Origin: Deltaproteobacteria bacterium
GTDB lineage: Bacteria; Desulfobacterota; Binatia; Binatales; Binataceae
Assembly: GCA_021831785.1 (NCBI GenBank)
Contig: JAKBMB010000012.1
Coordinates: forward strand, 1-56,272
DNA: 56,272 bases
Direction of reading: 5' to 3'
The notes beneath the pieces were generated by a model, which ran no database searches, had not been told where the DNA came from, and saw only the letters and a program-made list of their open reading frames with translations. Of this stretch, positions 6,552 through 15,234 are shown piece after piece. Both the position numbers and the translations under genes were made by a program. How positions within the stretch are numbered: the first letter of the stretch is position 1; each line of letters starts with the position of its first letter.

Positions 6552-7502
6552 ATGGCGCGTTCTATAGGGTACAACCTTTTGCAGGTGCTTTTCGTGATAG
6601 GGCTCGCTCCGTTGGTATCGGGCGTCTTGTCGCGGCTTAAGGAGATTGTCCAATCTCGGCGCGGCCCGAGCGTTCTTCAGCCGTACCGAGACTTGCGAAA
6701 GCTGTTCAACAAGGACGAGGCCGTCTCGGAGCACGCGTCATGGATTTTTCGCGTAACGCCGCTGGTCGTTTTCGTCGCGCCGGTCTTTGTCGCCATGCTG
6801 ATTCCGGTACTGACGAGTTATCCGCTGTTCTTCGCTTTTATGGGCGACATGCTCGGCGGCGGCTTCGTGCTCGCGCTCGGAGGGTTCTTCGCCGCGCTGG
6901 CGGCCGTCGATACCGCCAATCCATACGGCCCGATGGGCGCCAGCCGCACCCGCATGGTCGGCTTTTTGGCCGAACCGGTCTTTATGATTGTCTTCTTCAT
7001 GGTTTCGTTCGTCGCCGGCTCGACGATCCCGTATATCGTGCAGCAGCATTGGGTTACGCCGCTGGCAAATTTCTTTGCGCCCTCGCACGTGCTGCTGGTC
7101 ATCGCCTTTATCATGTTGATTATCGCCGAGGCCGGACGGATTCCGGTGGACAACCCGACCGGCCATTTCGAGCTCGCCATGATCGACGAGTCGAAAAGCC
7201 TCGAATATTCGGGCACCGGCATGGCGCTGATGAAATGGGGCGGGCAGATGAAGCTGCTGGTGCTGATGTGCATCTTGCTCAACGTGTTGGTCACTCCTTG
7301 GGGCCTAGCGGCAGATCAGCGGTTGTCGCACGTGCTGTTGGCCGCGGTGCTGGTGCTATTCAAGATCGGCCTTTTCCTGTTCGTGCTGGTCGCCGTCGAA
7401 TCGTCGCTCGCCAAGCTCCGGCTGTTTCGGGTCACCGAGTTTCTTGGCGCGGCGTTCGTCACTTCAGTGGTGGCGATGATCGGCGGCTTGCTGGGTTTCT
7501 AG
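6552..7502 (+). CDS. hyfC: HyfC/HycD-like (NuoH-family) membrane subunit of Ehr complex
   Basis: This 316-residue multi-span membrane protein belongs to the HycD/HyfC/NuoH family, the subunit that connects the hydrophilic arm to the antiporter-like subunits and forms part of the quinone/proton entry path in complex I. Diagnostic stretches are QSRRGPSVLQPYRDLRKLFN near residues 30-55, a DTANPYGPMGASRTRMVGFLAEP loop, and AEAGRIPVDNPTGHFELAMI around residues 190-215, which keeps the acidic residues typical of NuoH. GGAGG lies just upstream of the ATG. It is the first gene behind the fluoride riboswitch and is followed after 10 bp by hyfE. Confidence 0.9.
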   Translation: MARSIGYNLLQVLFVIGLAPLVSGVLSRLKEIVQSRRGPSVLQPYRDLRKLFNKDEAVSEHASWIFRVTPLVVFVAPVFVAMLIPVLTSYPLFFAFMGDMLGGGFVLALGGFFAALAAVDTANPYGPMGASRTRMVGFLAEPVFMIVFFMVSFVAGSTIPYIVQQHWVTPLANFFAPSHVLLVIAFIMLIIAEAGRIPVDNPTGHFELAMIDESKSLEYSGTGMALMKWGGQMKLLVLMCILLNVLVTPWGLAADQRLSHVLLAAVLVLFKIGLFLFVLVAVESSLAKLRLFRVTEFLGAAFVTSVVAMIGGLLGF

Positions 7503-7512
7503 GAGCGTTGCG

Positions 7513-8190
7513 ATGACGGATTTCTCCGCACTGCTGGCATCGCTCAACGGGCTCGCGGCCGGCCTATTCCTGTTGAGTTCATTCGCGCTGGTCGCGACCC
7601 GCCAGGTGCAGGGATGTCTGCGCTTTTATATCGCGCAGTCCGTGTTCCTTGTGGTCTCGGCGCTAATTCTGGCCTTCGGTCTGCGCGCGCCGGACTTGCT
7701 AGCCGTCGCGGCCCTGGATTTGGCGATTAAGCCCATCGTTATTCCTTGGCTGCTGCGGCGGATGGTGCGCGAGGAAATCTTCCGCAGACGCGAGATCGAC
7801 CAAGTCCTAAATATCCCCAGTTCGCTTTTGATCGCGCTTGGGCTGACATTGACGGCGTACTTCTTGAGCGAACAGTTGCCTGCGCCGGCCGGCGCGTTGG
7901 CCCGAATCAATCTGCCGGTAGGCCTGGCGGCGCTGCTGATCGGCACTTACACGCTAGCGGTGCGCCGCGAGGCGGTGCCGCAGCTAATTGGCATCTTCGG
8001 CATCGAGAACGGCGCGCTCTTTGTAGGGATAGCTATCGCTCCGACACTGCCGCTGGTGGCCGAGATGGCTTTCCCGTTCGACATGTTGATCATCGCGCTG
8101 GTCATCGGCATCTTGACTCGCATGACTCAAGAACGGATTGGAACAACCGAAGTCGGCGGACTGGCGAGTCTTAAGGAGGGCGGCGGCTGA
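7513..8190 (+). CDS. hyfE: HyfE-like membrane subunit (NuoK-related)
   Basis: This 225-residue hydrophobic protein with about seven predicted membrane helices matches HyfE of hydrogenase-4 (E. coli HyfE is about 216 residues). Its C-terminal half, IGIFGIENGALFVGIAIAPT, carries the membrane-embedded glutamate typical of NuoK/MrpC relatives. AGGAG precedes the ATG. It overlaps hyfF by one base (TGATG junction), which indicates translational coupling. HyfE is found in Hyf and Ehr complexes but not in the smaller Hyc complex. Confidence 0.85.
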   Translation: MTDFSALLASLNGLAAGLFLLSSFALVATRQVQGCLRFYIAQSVFLVVSALILAFGLRAPDLLAVAALDLAIKPIVIPWLLRRMVREEIFRRREIDQVLNIPSSLLIALGLTLTAYFLSEQLPAPAGALARINLPVGLAALLIGTYTLAVRREAVPQLIGIFGIENGALFVGIAIAPTLPLVAEMAFPFDMLIIALVIGILTRMTQERIGTTEVGGLASLKEGGG

Positions 8191-9635
8191 TGATTTTGTT
8201 TCCGATCGTCGGGCTGCCGCTGGTCGCGGCGCTGATTTCGGCGCTGCCGTTGGGCCGCAGAGTGGCGCCGGCGGCGACGCTGGCGGCGTGTGCGGCGGCG
8301 CTGGCGCTGAGCATCGTGGCGGCGATGCGCGTGGTCGCGGGAGAGCCGGTGGTCGCGGTTGCCAACTGGGCTGCGCTCGACGGGTTAGGCGCCCTCATAC
8401 TGCTGCTGGTGGCGGCGCTGGCGAGCACCGCGGCCCTTTTTTCCTGGAGCTACATCGCCCGCGAGAAGAGCGCGCGCCATCTGCGGCGCTACTACGCAAA
8501 CTACAATCTTTTTGTCTTCGCGATGCTGCTGGTGCCGGCGCTGATCGAGCCTAACCTGGTATGGACCGCCGTCGAGCTCACCACGGTGCTGTCGGTTTAC
8601 CTGGTCGCTTTCGAGAACACTCGAGAAGCGCTGGAAGCAGGCTGGAAGTATTCCGTGCTGACGATCATGGGCGGCGCGATTGCGCTGCTTGGCTTTCTGG
8701 CGATGTTCGCCGCGACGCGATTCGGCGGCAGCGGGCCGTACACCTGGCAGCGGTTGATTTTGCTCGCGCCCGCCGCGCCGCACGGCGTGCTGGAAATCGC
8801 CTTCGTCCTTATTCTGGTAGGCTTCGGGGCCAAAGCCGGATTGGTTCCGCTGCATACCTGGCTGCCGGACGCTCACAGTCAGGCGCCGACTCCGATATGC
8901 GCCTTGCTCTCGGGCATCAAGACCACGCTCGTGCTGTACGTTATTCTGCGGTTCGCCGCAGTGCTTAACGCGTCCGCGAGGGGCAGCGCCGACGGCTGGG
9001 CGACGGTCGTCGGCCTAAGCTCCGTCGGCATCGCGGCGTTTCTGATCATCCAGGTTACCGATTACAAGCGCCTGTTCGCGTTCTCGACGGTCGAGCATAT
9101 GGGGATAATTCTCACCGCCGCCGGACTGGGCGGCGCCGCGGCGCATTACGGCGCCGTCTACCAGATCCTCAATCATGCTCTGACCAAGTCGTTTTGCTTC
9201 TTCGCCGCCGGCGCCGCACTGCTCGCGGTTGACACGCGGCAAATAGCGGACGTGCGCGGCCTTATACGGACCTCGCCGGCGGCGGGAGCGGCGCTTCTAT
9301 TGGGGGGACTCGCCATCGCGGGCGCACCGCCGCTCGCGGTCTTTTTGAGCGAATTCTCGATCCTGCGCGCAGCCATCGCGCGCCAACATTACGTCGCAGC
9401 CGCTTTGCTCGCCGCGTTTGTCATCATTGCCTTCTTCGGCATCCTCTATCACCTCAACCGAATGGTGTTCGGCCGGCCGGAGACGGCCGGCATATCTGTC
9501 ACACCGGTCCAGCTGCCGACAAGCTGCGTGCTGACCTTGGTACTGGCCGCGCTGCCCGTGATCATACTGGGGTTCTACATGCCCGAGCCGCTTCATGTCC
9601 TGCTTCGCATGGCAGCGGATGGTCTTTCGAGGTAA
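8190..9635 (+). CDS. hyfF: HyfF-like antiporter subunit (NuoL/M/N family)
   Basis: This 481-residue proton-translocating-type subunit has around 14 membrane helices. Family marks are EPNLVWTAVELTTVLSVYLV (TM5 glutamate), GFGAKAGLVPLHTWLPDAHS (TM7 lysine and loop), TDYKRLFAFSTVEHMGIIL and a later ALTKSFCFFAAGA segment with the TM12-type lysine. The charged channel residues are preserved, so ion translocation looks possible. It sits between hyfE and hyfG with 3 bp to the next start. Confidence 0.9.
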   Translation: MILFPIVGLPLVAALISALPLGRRVAPAATLAACAAALALSIVAAMRVVAGEPVVAVANWAALDGLGALILLLVAALASTAALFSWSYIAREKSARHLRRYYANYNLFVFAMLLVPALIEPNLVWTAVELTTVLSVYLVAFENTREALEAGWKYSVLTIMGGAIALLGFLAMFAATRFGGSGPYTWQRLILLAPAAPHGVLEIAFVLILVGFGAKAGLVPLHTWLPDAHSQAPTPICALLSGIKTTLVLYVILRFAAVLNASARGSADGWATVVGLSSVGIAAFLIIQVTDYKRLFAFSTVEHMGIILTAAGLGGAAAHYGAVYQILNHALTKSFCFFAAGAALLAVDTRQIADVRGLIRTSPAAGAALLLGGLAIAGAPPLAVFLSEFSILRAAIARQHYVAAALLAAFVIIAFFGILYHLNRMVFGRPETAGISVTPVQLPTSCVLTLVLAALPVIILGFYMPEPLHVLLRMAADGLSR

Positions 9636-9638
9636 GCG

Positions 9639-11228
9639 ATGGCGATCGAACTGGGGCAGATGGCGGCGCAGGCGCAGACACGCTGGCCGGGCAGGGTGCG
9701 CGCGGACACCGAGCAAGACGCGGACTGTGCCTACCGAATTGAATGCGAACCGCAGGCGCTGCCGGAAGTCTGCAACTGGCTTTTCTCCGACCTGGGCTAC
9801 AGCTTCGGCGGCCTGGTCGTGGAGGAGGCAGCGCGATGGGAGCTGCGCTACCTGTTCTATGGCGACCGCGAGCAGGGTTGGGTGCATGTGATCGCTCGTC
9901 TGTCCGCGGACCAGACTCGCGTCCCCAGCGTCAGCACGCTGATTCACGCCGCCGACTGGCACGAGCGTGAGGCCGAAGACCTTTTCGGGTTGGTCTTCGA
10001 GGGCCATCCGCGGCTGGGCGACTTCGTGCTTCACAACGACACCTGGCAAGAGAACCTCACTCCGATGCGTCGCAGTTTCGATGACCGCAAGCCCGCGGCG
10101 TGGCGCACGCCTGACTCTGACTGGAAGCCTCGCCAGATCGTCGAGGAAGCCGGCGCGTTTCTGATGCCGATCGGACCGATATATTCCACAGCGACCGGGC
10201 CGGCGCATTTCGTGCTGGAGACGATCGGCGAAGACGTTATTCGGGCCCAGCCGCGTCTTTTCTATGCCTACCGCGGACTTGAGAAAATAGCGCAGGGCCG
10301 CGCGGCGGAGGACCTTTTGCTGATCGCGGAACGGATTAGCGGGACGTCCGCCTTCGCCCATTCGCTCGGCGCCTGCCAGGCGGTTGAGCGCATCTGCCGA
10401 ATCGAGGTGCCGCCTCGGGCACGCGTGCTGCGCGTGTGGGCCGCCGAATTGGAGCGTCTGCGCCATCATGTCGGCGCCATCGAGGGTATTTGCGAGTCAA
10501 CGGGTCTTGTGGTGGCCGCGGCGCAGGCCGCCATTATCGAAGAGGACCTGCTGCGGATTTCCGGCGCGCTTACCGGCCATCGTTACTTCTTTGGGCTCAA
10601 CGCTTTGGGCGGCCTGACCATAGACCTCGACGATTGCGCCTTGCTCCATGCCGCGTGGCAGGTCAAGGCGGCGGTATCGCGGCTCTCCGAGCTGGAGCGG
10701 ATGTTGAGCATGTCGAGCAGCTTCCTCGACCGTCTGGAAGAGGTCGGCAACGTCGGCGCGAGCGACGCCCGTGAATTCGGCCTTGTGGGGCCGGTAGCCC
10801 GGGCATCGGGGGTCTCGCGGGATTTGCGCCGGGCGCACCCCTATTTGGGGTACGAACGGGTCGACTTCGACGTGCCCTGCGAGACCGAGGGAGACGGCTA
10901 CGCCCGGCTCCGGGTGTTCTTTGGCGAAGCGGCACAATCAGCGCGGATCATTTCGGCCGTGAGCTCGTCGATTCCGCAAGGGGCGTTTCGCGCTCCCCAG
11001 GTTAGTCTCGGGGCCGGCGCGGCCCTGGGCTGGGTCGAGGCGCCGCGGGGCGCTGCTCTGCATTGGATCCGCCTTGCTGATGACGGCGTCGTGGATCGCT
11101 ACCGCATCATCACACCGTCGTTCGCGAATTGGCACGGGTTCAGGCTCGGCGCCGAACGTTTCGCCTTCCAGGATTTTCCGATCATCCTCGCCACGTTTGC
11201 TCTTTCGGTGCATGAAAACGATCGCTAG
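9639..11228 (+). CDS. hyfG: HyfG/HycE-like large subunit (NuoCD type) lacking the Ni-Fe cysteines
   Basis: This 529-residue protein joins a NuoC-like N-terminal domain (about 1-160; HAADWHEREAEDLFGL motif) to a NuoD/hydrogenase large-subunit domain. In HycE the N-terminal metal motif reads ERVCGICGFAH; here it is ERISGTSAFAH (231-241), with Ser234 and Ser237 in place of both cysteines. The C-terminal DPCxxC motif is replaced by ALSVHE (Ser523, Glu526), and the protein ends NDR with no sequence beyond. All four Ni-Fe ligands are therefore lost and hydrogenase activity is not expected. The surrounding fold is otherwise well kept. This is the hallmark of Ehr complexes. No hyp maturation genes or formate dehydrogenase lie in the window. 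Confidence 0.9.
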   Translation: MAIELGQMAAQAQTRWPGRVRADTEQDADCAYRIECEPQALPEVCNWLFSDLGYSFGGLVVEEAARWELRYLFYGDREQGWVHVIARLSADQTRVPSVSTLIHAADWHEREAEDLFGLVFEGHPRLGDFVLHNDTWQENLTPMRRSFDDRKPAAWRTPDSDWKPRQIVEEAGAFLMPIGPIYSTATGPAHFVLETIGEDVIRAQPRLFYAYRGLEKIAQGRAAEDLLLIAERISGTSAFAHSLGACQAVERICRIEVPPRARVLRVWAAELERLRHHVGAIEGICESTGLVVAAAQAAIIEEDLLRISGALTGHRYFFGLNALGGLTIDLDDCALLHAAWQVKAAVSRLSELERMLSMSSSFLDRLEEVGNVGASDAREFGLVGPVARASGVSRDLRRAHPYLGYERVDFDVPCETEGDGYARLRVFFGEAAQSARIISAVSSSIPQGAFRAPQVSLGAGAALGWVEAPRGAALHWIRLADDGVVDRYRIITPSFANWHGFRLGAERFAFQDFPIILATFALSVHENDR

Positions 11229-11341
11229 CGCTCCGGACTTCAAGCCGGATGAGCAGTTTGCGCGAGGGCAGCCTGGAATGACGCGGTTTGTCGATTCGCC
11301 GAAATTTTGACGTAGGAAGCTGACGAACAGGCGTAATCCCC

Positions 11342-12079
11342 ATGAGTCAATGGGTCATCAAGGGCCTTCGAACCGGCATCAAAAGCACGCGGTATCCGAA
11401 CGTTGCGGAGACCGCCGCGGGGGTCTCGCCCGGGTTTCCCGCGGAAACAAACCTGGGCGGAGCGCTGGCCGAATCCCTGGTGGCAGGCTGCCCGACGCGC
11501 GCTCTCGGCCTTGGGCCGCAAGGCGTCGAAGTTGACCGGCGCCGGTGCGTCCATTGCTTTCGCTGCATACGGGGCGCGAAGCGGCCGCTGGACTGGGAAT
11601 CCGGTTACGAATGGGCCCGTATCGGCGCGGACGGCGCTCACCGAGACCATCGTCTCGGCCGGCCCTTTGGCCGCTCGGTGCATATTCTCGTAGTCGATGC
11701 GGGCGATTGCGGCGCGTGTCTCAACGAGGTCAAGCAGTTGAACAATCCCTACTACAACATGCATCGGCTCGGCTTTTTTCTCACGCCGACGCCGCGGCAC
11801 GCGGACGTGATGCTGGTGGTCGGCGCGGTCACTGAACACATGCGGCACGCGCTGCGCAAGGCGTATGATGCGATGCCCACGCCTAAACGTGTAGTGGCGG
11901 CCGGCGCCTGCGCGCTTTGCGGCGGCGTTTTCGGTCCGAGCTTTATCTGCGGTTCGGGTGCGGCAGAGGTGGTTCCGGTCGATGTGGAGGTGCCGGGTAA
12001 TCCGCCGCCGCCGTTGGCCATCCTGCACGGATTGCTCGTCGCTGTGGGTCGGCGCCCGCCGGCGAACGGTGCCGGATGA
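11342..12079 (+). CDS. hyfI: HyfI/HycG-like (NuoB-family) subunit fused to one-cluster ferredoxin domain
   Basis: This 245-residue protein has a half-ferredoxin at its N terminus: C50-P plus C69-x2-C72-x2-C75, enough for one 4Fe-4S cluster and reminiscent of a shrunken HycF/HyfH. A NuoB/HycG domain follows, with DCGACLNEV (C123, C126), NPYYNMHRLGFFLTPTPRHA and GACALCGG (C190, C193). In relatives the fourth N2-type ligand is the Cys of PGCPP. Here the motif is PGNPP (Asn220), so cluster ligation must be altered, perhaps by C193 or C203, or the cluster may be lost. About 110 bp separates it from hyfG, and it overlaps hyfB by 4 bp (ATGA). Confidence 0.88.
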   Translation: MSQWVIKGLRTGIKSTRYPNVAETAAGVSPGFPAETNLGGALAESLVAGCPTRALGLGPQGVEVDRRRCVHCFRCIRGAKRPLDWESGYEWARIGADGAHRDHRLGRPFGRSVHILVVDAGDCGACLNEVKQLNNPYYNMHRLGFFLTPTPRHADVMLVVGAVTEHMRHALRKAYDAMPTPKRVVAAGACALCGGVFGPSFICGSGAAEVVPVDVEVPGNPPPPLAILHGLLVAVGRRPPANGAG

Positions 12080-14223
12080 TCGCGATGGCAGCGCTTCTAA
12101 TCGTCATTCTCGCGCTGTGCCTGGCCGGCGTGCTCTTGCCGCTGGCCGTTGGCGAGCATCGGATTGCCGCGATAGTGGGCTGGCTGGGCGCCTTCGCGTC
12201 GAGCGGGCTTTTGTGGTTTGGCGGCGCCTCGCTTTTCGCCGGCGCGTCGTTTCATTCGGAGCTGTGGACGATTCCTTCGCTGGTCACTTTGACGCTGTCG
12301 CTTGATCGGCTCTCCGCCTTGTTCCTATTCATCGCCGGGCTGGTTCTGCTTCCCGGCTCGCTCTTCGCCGCGGGCAATCTGCGGGGCTATCTCGGCAGGT
12401 ACAGCCTCAGGGGATTCAGCGCGGCCTACTTCGCGTTGTTCGCGGCCATCGTGTTAATCCCTCTGTCGGCGGACGCCGTTTCCTTCCTGATGCTATGGGA
12501 GTCGATGTCCATACTCACCTATCTGCTGGTGAACTTCGAGCACGAGACGCAGGACCACACGCGCGCGGGGTATCTGATGCTCGGAGTCGGCGAGGCAGGG
12601 ACGCTGCTTGTCGCGCTCGGCTTCCTGGTGCTCTCCGGCAACGGAGCGCTTGAGTTCGCTGCGATGAAGACAACCGCTATGAGCGCGAGCGCGCACGCGC
12701 GATGGGCGGTGTTCTTGCTCACCTTCTTCGGCTTTGGCGTGAAAGCGGGGTTGATACCGGTGAATTTCTGGCTGCCGCAGGCGTACACGGCCGCGCCGGC
12801 GGCGTTCGTGCCGGTGCTCGCCGGCGCGACGCTGAACCTAGGGCTCTACGGAATCATCCGGGTCAACGGCGTTTTGCTGCCGGCGGCCACCGTCGGGCCG
12901 GGCCTGGTCGCGCTCACGATCGGCAGCGTTACGGCGCTGCTGGGCATCCTGTACGCGACGACGCAGAGCGATCTGAAAACCCTGCTCGCGCATAGCTCGA
13001 TCGAGAACGCGGGGATTATCACGGCTGCTCTCGGCGCGGCGTTGGTCTTCGTCGCGTCCGGCCATCGCGCTGCCGCGGCCATAGCGTTTGCCGCGGCTCT
13101 GTATCACATGATCAACCACTCGGTTTACAAAACACTGCTGTTTTTCGGCGCCGGTTCGATCGAGTCGAGCGCCGGTACGCGCGATATTGACAAGCTCGGC
13201 GGTTTGATCAGGAACCTGCCCTTAACCGCGCTATTTTTTTTAGTTGGAGCGTTGTCGATTTCCGCCCTACCGCCGTTCAACGGCTTTGTCAGCGAATGGC
13301 TCGCTTTGCAAACGCTGCTGCAGAGCGCCGCACTTAAGTCCGTCGGCGTGAAGGTCGCCTTCGCTCTTTGCGGCGCGATTCTGGCGCTTACGGCCGCGCT
13401 TGCAGTGACCTGCTTCGTCAAGGCGTTCGCGATGGGGTTTCTCGGCATGTCGAGATCGGAACCGGCGGCGCCCGCCGGCGAACGCCAAGCATCGGCGACC
13501 GCTGCGATGGCGATGCTCGCCGTGCTGTGCATCGTGCTTGGAGTGGCTCCGACCTATGTGATTCCGGTGCTTGACCGAGCGCTAACGCCGATGGGGGTCG
13601 AAGCGCGGGTGGCTGACGCCCTGGTGCCTCCGTTTTTTGCCGCCGACGCTCATCATCATGAGTTGCCCGCGGATTTCGTCGCCGACTTCCGCGCGCTTGG
13701 AGCGCAGCTCGGCCAGAGCGTCTTGCCCGGCCGGGGACTCGTCGTGCTGCGCCGTGGGGGAAAAGCCAATCCGGTAATTTTCGCCATGTCCACGTCGTAC
13801 ATGGCGATAGTCCTGATGCTGATGCTGCTCGTCGCGGCGGCGGTGTTCCGCGGCGTCGTCGCGCGCCGGCGTTGCGTGGTAAGACGGCCCGTGTGGGCCG
13901 GCGGCATCCGCCGCTTGCTGCCTGGAATGACGTACAGCGCCACGGGTTTCTCGAATCCGGTGCGCGTGATTTTCGAGGCCGTCTTCATGCCCACGACGGT
14001 CGAGGATACGCGCCGGACGATCGGCCGACACTTCCGCGCCGTGATTCGGCGCACTCGGCAGGAGAATCATGTGCTGGATCGTCTGGTTCTGGACCCGGCG
14101 GCCGACGCCGCGCGCTGGGTTGCCAACGGATTCGCCCGCATGCATCACGGCTTTCTGAACGCTTATGTTGCGTACGGGCTCCTGGCTTTGACGGTCGGAC
14201 TGCTAATCGCCAGGTTCTCCTGA
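12076..14223 (+). CDS. hyfB: HyfB/HycC-like antiporter subunit (NuoL family)
   Basis: This 715-residue, strongly hydrophobic NuoL-type protein carries a long C-terminal extension, as in HyfB/HycC. Conserved sites are LMLWESMSILTYLLVNFEHE (TM5 glutamate), GFGVKAGLIPVNFWLPQAYT (TM7 lysine), LLAHSSIENAGII, YHMINHSVYKTLLFFGAG (TM12-region lysine) and PPFNGFVSEW. The C-terminal part (about 615-715) holds the TYSATGFSNPVRVIFEAVF segment and a final membrane helix. Its start overlaps the hyfI stop. It is the last clear gene of the six-gene complex. Confidence 0.9.
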   Translation: MIAMAALLIVILALCLAGVLLPLAVGEHRIAAIVGWLGAFASSGLLWFGGASLFAGASFHSELWTIPSLVTLTLSLDRLSALFLFIAGLVLLPGSLFAAGNLRGYLGRYSLRGFSAAYFALFAAIVLIPLSADAVSFLMLWESMSILTYLLVNFEHETQDHTRAGYLMLGVGEAGTLLVALGFLVLSGNGALEFAAMKTTAMSASAHARWAVFLLTFFGFGVKAGLIPVNFWLPQAYTAAPAAFVPVLAGATLNLGLYGIIRVNGVLLPAATVGPGLVALTIGSVTALLGILYATTQSDLKTLLAHSSIENAGIITAALGAALVFVASGHRAAAAIAFAAALYHMINHSVYKTLLFFGAGSIESSAGTRDIDKLGGLIRNLPLTALFFLVGALSISALPPFNGFVSEWLALQTLLQSAALKSVGVKVAFALCGAILALTAALAVTCFVKAFAMGFLGMSRSEPAAPAGERQASATAAMAMLAVLCIVLGVAPTYVIPVLDRALTPMGVEARVADALVPPFFAADAHHHELPADFVADFRALGAQLGQSVLPGRGLVVLRRGGKANPVIFAMSTSYMAIVLMLMLLVAAAVFRGVVARRRCVVRRPVWAGGIRRLLPGMTYSATGFSNPVRVIFEAVFMPTTVEDTRRTIGRHFRAVIRRTRQENHVLDRLVLDPAADAARWVANGFARMHHGFLNAYVAYGLLALTVGLLIARFS

Positions 14224-14308
14224 CGCGGCTTGACCTGGGACATGCGGGCGACTTAAGCTAAAGCCAGCGGCGGTGGAGTCCGCCGATAACCGCCGACCAG
14301 GCCAATGA

Positions 14309-14340
14309 CTCCTACAGCGGGCAAGGACCCGAGGTAGGAG
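14309..14340 (+). other. strong hairpin between hyfB and the next gene
   Basis: CTCCTAC (14309-14315) pairs with GTAGGAG (14334-14340). After a symmetric AG/AG internal loop, CGGG pairs with CCCG around a CAAGGA apex. No T-tract follows, so it is not a standard terminator. It could be an mRNA processing or stabilising structure, or an attenuator with its 3' arm just upstream of the TTG-started gene at 14395. Confidence 0.45.
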
Positions 14341-14394
14341 CGCGCGATCCCCAACGGTCTTCGGCCCACTCCCAGTGGCGACCGGAGGCCTGAC

Positions 14395-15216
14395 TTGTTG
14401 GAACGTCTGACCCACAATTTCCGCCTGCTGCTCAGAGCTTTCGGCGGCGCCGTTTGCCCGCTGTGCGCCGCGCGAGAGGCGCTGGAGCGCGACGAAATTG
14501 CCCGCATAAGGGCGCAAGCCGGGACCAGCGCGGCGTTGTGCGGCAAACATCTGGAAGCGTATCTGGCCGAGGCTGGCGACCGGGTGTCCCAGGCATGGCG
14601 GACGTGCAAGGCGCTCGAAGCGGTGTGGAGCGCCGGCGCGCCGGGATGCCGTATCTGTGCGCGCCTTGGCGCGGCCGAGACCGGGCTTGTGCACTCGATA
14701 CGCCGGGTCGACGCCGGGATGCGCTTTCGCAAGGCGCTGGAGACGGCGCCACTTTTCTGCCGCGAACATGAGTGTCTTATCGTGGCCGGCGAAATACCCG
14801 AAAACTTCGCTGAGGTGCAGCGCGCCAAGCTTCGGAGTTTGCGCGACGCTCGCGCGCAGGCGGCGCTGTGCAACAGCGATGAGGTCAAGCCGCTGATCTC
14901 GTCCGCGCTCGCTTACCTCGGTCAACCCGCTCCAGGGCGAGCGCTGCCTGACTATCACGATAATCCGGTGGAATCAGCGAACGCGGAGTGTCACATATTC
15001 GAAGCCTGGGATAACGAACAGCAACTCCAACACCTCGGTGACCTGGAGGCCGAGGCCGCGAGCCTACGCTATAGGAATGCCGTCTTGTCCGAGGAAAACC
15101 GGCGCCTTAAGCTCGCGCATGCCGCGTCGGAAGCGACGCGCCGCGACCTTGAGAAAGACCGCGCTGAACTTCTTGCTGCGAAAGACGAGATCGATGCGGG
15201 CAGCATAAAGCGTTGA
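14395..15216 (+). CDS. putative zinc-binding Cys/His protein with C-terminal coiled coil
   Basis: A TTG start with a CGGAGG ribosome-binding site 5-6 bp upstream gives 273 residues. Two similar halves each hold a CxxC and a CxxH: CPLC (about 21-24) with CGKH (about 49-52), and CRIC (about 84-87) with CREH (about 122-125). This implies two zinc-type sites in a duplicated fold resembling DUF6062-like proteins. The last 60 residues (GDLEAEAASLRYRNAVLSEE onward) form a charged coiled coil. It follows hyfB by about 170 bp on the same strand. The function is unknown; a regulator or assembly factor is possible but unproven. Confidence 0.7.
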   Translation: MLERLTHNFRLLLRAFGGAVCPLCAAREALERDEIARIRAQAGTSAALCGKHLEAYLAEAGDRVSQAWRTCKALEAVWSAGAPGCRICARLGAAETGLVHSIRRVDAGMRFRKALETAPLFCREHECLIVAGEIPENFAEVQRAKLRSLRDARAQAALCNSDEVKPLISSALAYLGQPAPGRALPDYHDNPVESANAECHIFEAWDNEQQLQHLGDLEAEAASLRYRNAVLSEENRRLKLAHAASEATRRDLEKDRAELLAAKDEIDAGSIKR

Positions 15217-15234
15217 CTAGGGAAGCGCTGAGCG

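Noticed and set aside
9639-11228. Annotating the hyfG-like gene as a functional hydrogenase large subunit
   Set aside because: All four Ni-Fe cysteines are substituted, and no maturation genes are in the window.
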